The notes beneath the pieces are model-generated. The model made no database searches and was not told where the DNA came from. It was given only the letters and a program-made list of their open reading frames with translations. This document shows, one piece after another, positions 1 through 5,298 of a stretch of DNA of 5,570 nt. The DNA lies in contig JBCCFD010000502.1 in assembly GCA_039029915.1 (NCBI GenBank), positions 1 through 5,570 on the forward strand. The letters are read 5' to 3'. This DNA is from QQUD01 sp039029915 (GTDB taxonomy: Bacteria > Chloroflexota > Anaerolineae > Promineifilales > Promineifilaceae). The translations under genes were made by a program, and so were the position numbers. Numbering within the stretch: the stretch's first letter is position 1; each line of letters begins with the position of its first letter.

Positions 1-1
1 C

Positions 2-913
2 ATTAATCCATTAACGGGACAAGCGTTAGCCAATCCCGCTATCTTGGCCCGCCGCCCCTTAGCGGTCAAAATCACCAACGCTGCTGTGGTGCGGCCGCAG
101 GCTGGCATTGGTTCGGCCGACATGATTTTTGAACATTTAACGGAGGGAGGGGTGACTCGATTTACGGCCGTATTCTACAGCCAGCTTCCCGACCTCGCTG
201 GACCGGTTCGCAGCGCCCGACTAATCGATTTAGAAATACCCAACATGCTCAACGCCGCCTTTGGCTTCTCAGGCTCAGAGGGACGCATCAAAGAGATGTT
301 TCGTAATGCTCTATTTTTTGATGACGTGATTTCACCTGATTTTGGGCACGGTGGCTTTTTCAGGGTTGAAGACCTCGACGCGAAAGCGTGGGATACGATG
401 TTTACCAATCCACAAAATCTCCAATTCTTGATGGAGCAGCGGGAAAGCTATGCACCCCCTATTTTTGATGGTGGACTTGTGTTTCACGAGCAGGTAATTA
501 ATTCCAGTGAACCGGCTACCCGACTTGAGCTGTGGTATCCGGCCACCAATGCGACCTGGTTCTATAGCAACGGCCGTTACCTGCGCTGGAGCGACGGTGA
601 CCCCCACCTCGATGCCAACACAAACGCTCAGCTCGCTTTCGACAACGTGGTTATCATCTCAGCCAATCATGTAGATACCGATATCTTTGAAGACACCAGC
701 GGCAATCCTTCCATTCAGATTCAAATTTGGGGCGAGGGGCCGGTGTCTGTCTTTCGAGATGGCGAAAGAATAAACGGCCGTTGGCAGCGCAATGATCCCA
801 CTCACATGCTCACTTTTTACGATTTAGAAGGTAACCCGCTCCCCTTATCACCTGGCACCACCTTTTTTCACCTTGTGCCAATAGGCTTTGACCGCCTAGA
901 GGTAACGTCTTAA
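2..913 (+). CDS. DUF3048 domain-containing protein (YerB-like), 5' partial
   Basis: The frame is open from the left edge, so the true start is outside the window; 303 residues are visible. Seen: the opening motif NPLTG at visible residues 2-6, RRPLAVKITN at 17-26, RPQAG at 31-35, ADMIFEH at 39-45, EGGVTRF at 48-54 and GPVRSAR at about 67-73. These are hallmarks of the DUF3048 N-terminal domain. The C-terminal domain appears in the last 60 residues, with INGRWQRND and a GNPLPLSPGTTFFHLVP-like end. Known: DUF3048 proteins (B. subtilis YerB type) are usually secreted lipoproteins of unknown biochemical role; the signal peptide or lipobox would lie off the left edge. A TTG at 44 could be mistaken for the start, but conserved NPLTG lies upstream of it in frame. 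The gene ends with TAA at 911-913 and converges on the protease gene. Family assignment is firm; no reaction can be assigned. Confidence 0.9.
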   Translation: MNPLTGQALANPAILARRPLAVKITNAAVVRPQAGIGSADMIFEHLTEGGVTRFTAVFYSQLPDLAGPVRSARLIDLEIPNMLNAAFGFSGSEGRIKEMFRNALFFDDVISPDFGHGGFFRVEDLDAKAWDTMFTNPQNLQFLMEQRESYAPPIFDGGLVFHEQVINSSEPATRLELWYPATNATWFYSNGRYLRWSDGDPHLDANTNAQLAFDNVVIISANHVDTDIFEDTSGNPSIQIQIWGEGPVSVFRDGERINGRWQRNDPTHMLTFYDLEGNPLPLSPGTTFFHLVPIGFDRLEVTS

Positions 914-933
914 CACTCATTTTTGCAATTCGG

Positions 934-948
934 CCGTTTCATAAACGG
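934..948 (+). other. Short hairpin after the DUF3048 gene
   Basis: CCGTTT (934-939) and AAACGG (943-948) form a perfect 6-bp stem with a CAT loop, 20 bases after the TAA stop. It overlaps a near-match of the iterated octamer (TCGGCCGT at 930-937). No U-tract follows (the next bases are TATCTATAAAAC), so it is not a standard intrinsic terminator. It may still help end the transcript or protect its 3' end. This is inference only. Confidence 0.3.
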
Positions 949-1064
949 TATCTATAAAACAAGCCTCTCCGAACGCAACTTCCAATTCAGGTCATATGAG
1001 TAATATTCAAATGCCTAATTTAGAGTCTGTAATGGGTAGAAGAAGCGGGAAAAATTGGTTTCAG

Positions 1065-1106
1065 CTGAATGGCATCATCACTTTTTTGCGGAATGATGCC
1101 ATTCAG
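1065..1106 (-). terminator. 14-bp stem-loop between convergent genes, probable protease terminator
   Basis: CTGAATGGCATCAT (1065-1078) and ATGATGCCATTCAG (1093-1106) are perfect inverted repeats around a 14-base loop. Read on the minus strand, the hairpin begins 11 bases after the protease TAG stop. It is followed after about nine bases by a run of five T (AATTTTT, plus-strand 1051-1057). On the plus strand no T run follows. The best reading is a transcription end signal for the protease gene. The offset T run and large loop make it non-canonical, so it could instead be an mRNA-stabilising structure or block read-through from both convergent genes. Confidence 0.5.
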
Positions 1107-1117
1107 TTCGCTTAAAT

Positions 1118-3256
1118 CTATTTCGTTATCAAAGGCAAGAATAAATCGTATGATTCTGGCATGAGCACCTCAAACGTAAAGCTGAAGTCTGCTTCACCAT
1201 CATTGAGGTAATTACCGGCATCGTCTGTTAGCACGCCACTACCGCATAGTTCAAAACGATAGTTACTGGCATCTAAATTGCTTCCCCCGTTCACGTTGAT
1301 GGTGGCCTTATGGTTGGTGTCATTATAGTTAATAGAATTCACTGAAACAGCCACATCATCCGACTGTAGAGTGCCGCAAACGGCCGTATCCAACACCCCA
1401 TTTGCGCCCGCCCCAATCAAGGCATAAAGGGCTGGGTTGGTCACATCATTCGCTTCTGAATCACCGCTCGGATTATTCATCGCTTCGCTAAAGGTTATGG
1501 ATAATTGCCTTATCGGTTCAATCAAGATCCCATTGGATGCGTCTGCATCCCCGTCAATACCAACCAGTGAAATTTCAGGACCGGTTTGGTCAACCGTAAA
1601 CTGAGTCATAAAGTCAGTACCGGCGACGCTGTTGGAATCCCCATCCAGCCGATTACCCGAATTATCTTCAAGCGTGTCGCAGGCAAAGAGGCGGTAAGCC
1701 CCTTCTCCAACTGGTGAACCCCCGTTTAAATTAAGCGTCGAGGCTTTATTTGTTGCGCTGTAGCTAACGCTATTGATGGTGACGGCCGTATCGTCACCAG
1801 CTGGTGAGCCACAAAAGGCCGTATTAAAACTCCCATTAGGGCCAGCCTCAACCAGCAAATAGTTGCTAGGATTGGTGACATCATCTGCAGCTGCATGGCC
1901 TGACGGATTATTCATGCCCTCATTAAATATGACCATCAATTCCGTGATAGAGGCGTTCGTCATTTCACCATCCGTGAGTTCACCATCCCCACTGTCCTCA
2001 TCAGAATTTACGGCCGTTACTACCGGCGGCACCGTCTCAGGAATCATATCCAAAATCGCTTCACCAATCGCAAGCATATCGACCCGACGGAAATTTAAAC
2101 TGGTATTGGTCACATTATCATCTTCATCATCACCATCGTTGATCACAACCCCCGTTGTAACCAATATAGAATCAATTTCATCCGATGTTAAAAGGCGGTC
2201 TAGCTCTTGCAAAGCCAATTGTTGCATCAAAGCCACAATACCAGCAATGTGAGGCGTCGCCTGACTAGTGCCATGTTGAGTGGTTAAGGCATCGCCTGGC
2301 CCAGCGCCTACAATTTCCGCCCCAGGTGCAAAGAGAGGGGTCAAAGTTTGGTGTCTTTGTGAGAAGGGGGTGATATGGTCAGGCCCAGTCGAGAAGGCAT
2401 TCGCCAGCCCGTAATTATACGGTCCAAAATCCGAATCGTAGACGGCGCCAATTGAAAGGGAGTTGGCATCTGCGGCTGGATAGCTCACACCCTGAACGCT
2501 GCCATAGTTGAAGAAAAGATTTCCGGAAGCCGATACAACCGACACCCCTAAGGTGTTCCGCAAAGCGTTAATCTCATCAGAAATACCGTAAAGCTTTTTA
2601 GTCGAATTATGATTTGCCGAGTCACCAAGTGACATATTGACACTTACAATATTGTATGTTTCCGCATTGGCAACCACCCACTTCAAGGCCGATTCTACAT
2701 ATCCAAAATTACCGGAGCCGTTGTTTTTGAATACTTTGAGATGAATAATATCGACACCAGGTGCCATGCCGGTATGGACCGCGTCGCTTGAAGCAACAAT
2801 ACTGGTAACATTTGACCCGTGTCCATTGACATCCGTGGCATTGCCATCATTATCTGCAAAATCATGATGATGAACAATACGATCGGCCACGTTATCATTA
2901 TCGTTGTCTGGTCCAAAAAAGGGATCGTCTAAGTCGATCCCTGTATCTAACACAACGACGGCCACACCAGACCCATCAATGCCTGCAAAACGTGGATCCG
3001 CTCGGAAATCGTCCAAGTTGATAAGGGTTGTGGATTGGGCTGTCGCAGGGGCAATGGAACTGGGTATCTGCTCCGGGGCATCGGGTGATGCGAGGGGCGC
3101 TTGGGAATTTGTGGTTGTGAGAGATTGAAGGGCAACGGCCGTTAAAGAATCAGAATCATGTTGGGCTGTCAGTGGATGACTCACAAATAATAAAAATCCA
3201 CAAATTACAATCACAAAGGGAACAAAATTTCCTCGAAGAACACACTTATTTAGCAT
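1118..3256 (-). CDS. Secreted subtilisin-like (S8) serine protease with two tandem Ig-like domains
   Basis: Protein of 712 residues. The start chosen is the ATG at 3256-3254, because TAGGAGGAAA (plus-strand 3261-3270) gives an ideal ribosome site seven bases upstream and a signal peptide follows at once: MLNKCVLRGNF, a hydrophobic core, then a cut near LTA-QHD (about residues 31-33). The frame extends 32 codons further upstream, but that would bury the signal peptide. Catalytic set seen: Asp104 in VVLDTGID, His146 in NGHGSNV, oxyanion Asn246 in SASGN, Ser331 in GTSQATPHIAG. An insert DNDNDNVAD (about 117-125) resembles a calcium-binding loop. No I9 inhibitor prodomain is evident between signal peptide and catalytic domain; that stretch is Ser/Thr/Ala/Pro-rich. 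Residues from about 412 to the end hold two Ig-like (SbsA/Ig_5-type) repeats offset by 145 residues, each with a Cys pair 44 apart. The protein ends YDLFLPLITK. It likely degrades extracellular proteins or peptides; the substrate is unknown. Confidence 0.93.
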   Translation of the reverse strand: MLNKCVLRGNFVPFVIVICGFLLFVSHPLTAQHDSDSLTAVALQSLTTTNSQAPLASPDAPEQIPSSIAPATAQSTTLINLDDFRADPRFAGIDGSGVAVVVLDTGIDLDDPFFGPDNDNDNVADRIVHHHDFADNDGNATDVNGHGSNVTSIVASSDAVHTGMAPGVDIIHLKVFKNNGSGNFGYVESALKWVVANAETYNIVSVNMSLGDSANHNSTKKLYGISDEINALRNTLGVSVVSASGNLFFNYGSVQGVSYPAADANSLSIGAVYDSDFGPYNYGLANAFSTGPDHITPFSQRHQTLTPLFAPGAEIVGAGPGDALTTQHGTSQATPHIAGIVALMQQLALQELDRLLTSDEIDSILVTTGVVINDGDDEDDNVTNTSLNFRRVDMLAIGEAILDMIPETVPPVVTAVNSDEDSGDGELTDGEMTNASITELMVIFNEGMNNPSGHAAADDVTNPSNYLLVEAGPNGSFNTAFCGSPAGDDTAVTINSVSYSATNKASTLNLNGGSPVGEGAYRLFACDTLEDNSGNRLDGDSNSVAGTDFMTQFTVDQTGPEISLVGIDGDADASNGILIEPIRQLSITFSEAMNNPSGDSEANDVTNPALYALIGAGANGVLDTAVCGTLQSDDVAVSVNSINYNDTNHKATINVNGGSNLDASNYRFELCGSGVLTDDAGNYLNDGEADFSFTFEVLMPESYDLFLPLITK
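1144..1947 (-). repeat. Two tandem Ig-like domains in the protease C-terminus
   Basis: Protein-level duplication inside the protease (about residues 415-557 and 562-698). The aligned landmarks are MNNPSG, DVTNP, AG-NG, TA-CG, DD-AV, NS--Y, TN, NGGS and YR---C. They fall at a constant offset of 145 residues from MNNPSG to the second Cys, with no gaps. The Cys pairs are 482/526 and 627/671, consistent with one disulfide per domain. Known: SbsA Ig-like domains occur as tandem modules in surface and secreted proteins. Inferred: a spacer or substrate/cell-surface binding role. Coordinates are approximate. Confidence 0.7.
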
Positions 3257-3260
3257 ATGA

Positions 3261-3270
3261 TTTCCTCCTA
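3261..3270 (-). promoter_or_regulatory. Strong ribosome binding site that fixes the protease start
   Basis: The minus strand reads TAGGAGGAAATCAT directly before the ATG at 3256. AGGAGG with a 7-base spacer is near-ideal and selects this start over the in-frame upstream ATG at 3352. Confidence 0.85.
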
Positions 3271-3307
3271 ATACTAAATGATCGAAAAGAGCTTTTTTGT
3301 CCAATTC

Positions 3308-3342
3308 ATTATTAACATTTGCCGTAACCAGAACGTAACCAG
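3308..3342 (-). promoter_or_regulatory. Putative activator-type promoter of the protease gene
   Basis: On the minus strand CTGGTTACG occurs twice (plus 3334-3342 and 3323-3331) with a period of exactly 11 bp, one helical turn. About eight bases later comes TAATAAT (plus 3308-3314), a good -10 element. No -35 hexamer is visible at the proper distance; the direct repeats take its place. This is the layout of promoters activated by OmpR/PhoB-type regulators that bind 11-bp-period direct repeats. The regulator's identity is unknown. Confidence 0.45.
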
Positions 3343-3386
3343 ATTTTGGCAATTTAATTCACAAAATGAATAGTTGATAAATTGCT

Positions 3387-3414
3387 TTGCAGAATGGGCA
3401 TTCTGGTATATCAT
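3387..3414 (+). promoter_or_regulatory. Putative tetR promoter with a dyad in the spacer
   Basis: TATCAT at 3409-3414 matches five of six -10 consensus bases, and TTGCAG at 3387-3392 is a weak -35 sixteen bases upstream. The start of transcription would fall at about 3420-3422, inside the palindromic operator. An inverted repeat, CAGAATGGGCATTCTG (3390-3405; 7-bp arms, 2-bp centre), overlaps the -35 and occupies most of the spacer. It could be a second regulator site. The promoter call is a consensus match only. Confidence 0.4.
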
Positions 3415-3419
3415 CAATT

Positions 3420-3437
3420 CAAGAACGATCGTTCTTG
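3420..3437 (+). promoter_or_regulatory. Palindromic operator O1, upstream of tetR
   Basis: CAAGAACGATCGTTCTTG is a perfect 18-bp palindrome ending 12 bases before the tetR ATG and lying just downstream of the putative -10. The 22-nt stretch 3416-3437 recurs identically at 4236-4257 ahead of the dehalogenase gene. Size, symmetry and position fit a TetR-family operator, with binding blocking tetR transcription (autorepression). Confidence 0.85.
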
Positions 3438-3449
3438 TAAAGGATTGTT

Positions 3450-4073
3450 ATGGCACGACACAAAGAATTTGAACCCACCCAAGCGCTTGAAAAAGCGATG
3501 TGGCTCTTTTGGCAAAAAGGGTATAACGCCACTTCAATTGGTGATTTAGTTGAGGCGACTGGCGTGCAGCGGTACGGTCTGTACAGCACCTTTGGTGATA
3601 AACACGCCCTATTTTTGCAGGCGCTAGATCATTACTTAGAGGCGTGGGTTGGTCTGATGGTTAAAGAGTTGGAGGACGAACAGGCAGACTGGTCAACAGT
3701 CTACTCATTTTTTCACCAGTTTCAGCAGATGGAGCAATTTGAGGACCTGAAGATTGGGTGTTTGATGTGCAACTCAGCCACGGAATTAGCCCTCCACGAT
3801 ACGGCCGTTGCGACAAAAATGGACCTCTACGAAACCCGCCTCAAAACATTGTTTGAAAAGGCGATCCGAAATGCCCAAAGTCAAGGGCAGCTTGGCCTTC
3901 ATGTGGCACCAGAAAAAGGGGGCGTTTACCTCGTCGGGATCGCTGTGGGGCTTTTTACCCTTTCTAAAACTCCTATGCTCACTGAAGGCCTAGTTGATTA
4001 CATAAACACAACGCTTGAAGGGTTACACGCTTTATCTCTGTCTAAAGACAACCAAAGCCCAATCGCCGGCTAA
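3450..4073 (+). CDS. TetR/AcrR-family transcriptional repressor
   Basis: Protein of 207 residues, the usual TetR length. The first 60 residues form the TetR_N DNA-binding domain: helix 1 FEPTQALEKAMWLFWQKGY, then the helix-turn-helix TSIGDLVEATGVQRYGLYSTF (about 28-48) followed by GDKHALF. The C-terminal ligand/dimer domain contains KIGCLMCNSATELA (101-114), with Cys104 and Cys107. It is like the GCL--N-A-EL- motif in several TetR subfamilies; cysteines here could sense electrophiles, but this is inference. The start is supported by AAAGGA at 3439-3444. A perfect palindrome immediately upstream and an identical one before the dehalogenase gene make this a local repressor of itself and that gene. 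The TAA stop lies inside the first copy of a 54-bp tandem repeat, so the last residues (SPIAG) are repeat-derived. The ligand is unknown. Confidence 0.93.
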   Translation: MARHKEFEPTQALEKAMWLFWQKGYNATSIGDLVEATGVQRYGLYSTFGDKHALFLQALDHYLEAWVGLMVKELEDEQADWSTVYSFFHQFQQMEQFEDLKIGCLMCNSATELALHDTAVATKMDLYETRLKTLFEKAIRNAQSQGQLGLHVAPEKGGVYLVGIAVGLFTLSKTPMLTEGLVDYINTTLEGLHALSLSKDNQSPIAG

Positions 4074-4209
4074 GCCTGTCGAAGCCTTACCATTCGTCAT
4101 AAACGCAGTGACCCAATCGTCGGCTGAGCCTGTCGAAGCCTTACCATTCGTCATAAACACGGCAGTCCAATCGTCGGCTGAACCTGTCGAAGCCTCGCCC
4201 GATCATCAT
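4058..4209 (+). repeat. 54-bp tandem repeat (about 2.7 copies) with REP-like core
   Basis: The core GGCTRAGCCTGTCGAAGCC recurs at 4068-4086, 4122-4140 and 4176-4194 (third copy GGCTGAACCTGTCGAAGCC) with an exact period of 54. The cores are separated by 35-base stretches sharing TTACCATTCGTCATAAAC and CAATCGTC. The third unit decays after its core. GGCTGAGCC is itself a near-palindrome, and TCG...CGA offers an alternative stem. The GAGCCTGTCGAA core resembles a dispersed REP-like element I recall from many bacterial genomes. The period is a multiple of three, so each copy gives a stop codon at the same place in the tetR frame (TAA, TGA, TGA). Confidence 0.85.
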
Positions 4210-4230
4210 AAGAGAGTTTTCTCTTTTTTT
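4210..4230 (+). terminator. Probable intrinsic terminator of tetR
   Basis: AAGAGA (4210-4215), loop GTTT and TCTCTT (4220-4225) form a 6-bp stem running straight into a T run that ends at 4230. The stem is AT-rich and short, so termination may be leaky. It would separate tetR transcription from the operator-controlled dehalogenase promoter just downstream. Confidence 0.5.
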
Positions 4231-4237
4231 ATCAAAA

Positions 4238-4259
4238 TTCAAGAACGATCGTTCTTGAA
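4238..4259 (+). promoter_or_regulatory. Palindromic operator O2, upstream of the dehalogenase gene
   Basis: A perfect 22-bp palindrome containing the same CAAGAACGATCGTTCTTG as O1, here extended by TT/AA on its flanks. It lies 39 bases before the ATG. The extra symmetric bases suggest equal or tighter binding than O1. No convincing -35/-10 pair is visible around it, so the promoter position is open; the most likely site overlaps or abuts the palindrome. Confidence 0.85.
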
Positions 4260-4298
4260 AATCTAAACAATACTTAAAAACAAAAAAGGAATCCAATT

Positions 4299-5225
4299 AT
4301 GAACAGCAAACCTATTTCAGCGAGCTTTCCATTTCAATCCCGCTATATCAACATCAAAGGGTCAAAGATGCACTACATCGAAGCAGGCGAAGGAGATCCC
4401 ATCCTATTTTTGCACGGCAACCCCACCTCCTCCTACCTGTGGCGCAACATTATTCCCTACGTCACGTCTCAGGGACGGGCTATCGCCCCCGACCTGATCG
4501 GTATGGGTAAATCAGACAAGCCCGACATTCCCTACCGCTTTCACGATCATTATGCGTATCTCAAAGGGTTTATTGAAGCGAAGAATTTAACGAACATAAC
4601 GCTTGTGATTCACGATTGGGGGTCTGGCTTGGGGTTTCACTTTGCGGCCCAGCACCCTGAGCGAATTAAGGGGATTGCGTTTATGGAGGCGATGATACGG
4701 CCGTTGAACTGGTCAGACTTTCCCTCCGATTTCCGGCTCGCCTTCAAATTGATGCGTACCACAGGCGTCGGCTGGCTCATGCTGAGTCTTGCCAATGGGT
4801 TTGTCAAACAAGTGCTGCCCCAATCGATCGTGCGCCAACTGACCGCAGAAGAAAAGCAAATCTACGGCGAACCGTATCAAACGATTGCCAGTCGTAAACC
4901 GGTGCGCCAGTGGCCCCTTGAAATTCCGATCGAAGGCACCCCGTCCGATATGCACACCCTTATTTCAAACTACAACCGCTGGCTCCAAAAAACTGACATT
5001 CCGAAGCTGCTCTTCTATGCTCAGCCCGGTGGCCTCATTCGGACTGAGATGGTGCAGTGGCTGGAAAACAATCTGCCCAATTTGGAAACCGTCGATATCG
5101 GGCCGGGCCTGCACTTTATTCAAGAGGATAATCCTCATCTAATTGGCTCTAAAATCAGTCAGTGGCTGGCAAAAATTGAATCAAATAATCTCACAAAGAA
5201 TAAAAGCGGTTTAATCAGCGCCTGA
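4299..5225 (+). CDS. Haloalkane dehalogenase (alpha/beta hydrolase, DhaA/LinB-like subfamily)
   Basis: Protein of 308 residues, typical for the family (about 290-310). Haloalkane dehalogenases (EC 3.8.1.5) cleave carbon-halogen bonds hydrolytically in the cytoplasm, giving alcohol, halide and a proton. The full subfamily-II catalytic set is visible at the positions known for Rhodococcus DhaA: Asn41 in HGNPTSSYLW (oxyanion hole and halide binding), nucleophile Asp106 and halide-stabilising Trp107 in VIHDWGSGLGFHFA, acid Glu130 in FMEAMIRP, and His272 in GLHFIQEDNP. The cap domain spans about 134-220. There is no signal peptide. AAAAAGGA ending at 4290 supports the ATG at 4299. The gene is preceded by a palindrome identical to the tetR operator, so induction by a ligand of that regulator is likely. 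The substrate cannot be read from sequence. The last 13 residues (Asn/Lys/Ser-rich) extend past the usual fold end. Confidence 0.93.
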   Translation: MNSKPISASFPFQSRYINIKGSKMHYIEAGEGDPILFLHGNPTSSYLWRNIIPYVTSQGRAIAPDLIGMGKSDKPDIPYRFHDHYAYLKGFIEAKNLTNITLVIHDWGSGLGFHFAAQHPERIKGIAFMEAMIRPLNWSDFPSDFRLAFKLMRTTGVGWLMLSLANGFVKQVLPQSIVRQLTAEEKQIYGEPYQTIASRKPVRQWPLEIPIEGTPSDMHTLISNYNRWLQKTDIPKLLFYAQPGGLIRTEMVQWLENNLPNLETVDIGPGLHFIQEDNPHLIGSKISQWLAKIESNNLTKNKSGLISA

Positions 5226-5298
5226 GAACTTTAGTACACAAATATTTTTAAATAGAATTGCTTGTTTAATCCGTCCTTCAGAATTTCACTCACGGTCT

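Noticed and set aside
44..46. TTG at 44 as the start of the DUF3048 gene
   Set aside because: The conserved NPLTG motif lies upstream in the same frame and the frame is open to the window edge, so the gene begins outside.
996..1115. 39-codon open frame starting MSNIQMPNLES in the convergent intergenic region
   Set aside because: No good ribosome site, no recognisable family, and it runs through the 14-bp hairpin; chance is the simpler explanation.
1863..2252. Plus-strand open frame antisense to the protease
   Set aside because: Ser/Ile-rich translation with no family resemblance; it is the shadow of the Asp/Thr-rich protease coding strand.
3254..3352. Upstream in-frame ATG at 3352 as the protease start
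   Set aside because: It would put 32 residues before the signal peptide, lacks a ribosome site and overlaps the promoter-like direct repeat; the ATG at 3256 has AGGAGG and a signal peptide.
3357..3371. Short inverted repeat ATTCA-CAAAA-TGAAT in the divergent region
   Set aside because: Five-base arms in AT-rich DNA are expected by chance and nothing else supports a site.
4058..4200. Tandem 54-bp units as a CRISPR array
   Set aside because: The 35-base stretches between the cores are nearly identical to one another, so they are part of the repeat unit and not unique spacers; no cas genes are present.
4015..4266. Open frame through the tandem repeat, encoding an 18-residue repeat with AEPVEALPF
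   Set aside because: It overlaps the end of tetR in another frame, has no ribosome site, and its content is simply the translated 54-bp REP-like array, a known source of spurious proteins.
4713..4955. Minus-strand open frame inside the dehalogenase gene
   Set aside because: Fully antisense to a well-supported enzyme gene, with no ribosome site or recognisable motif.
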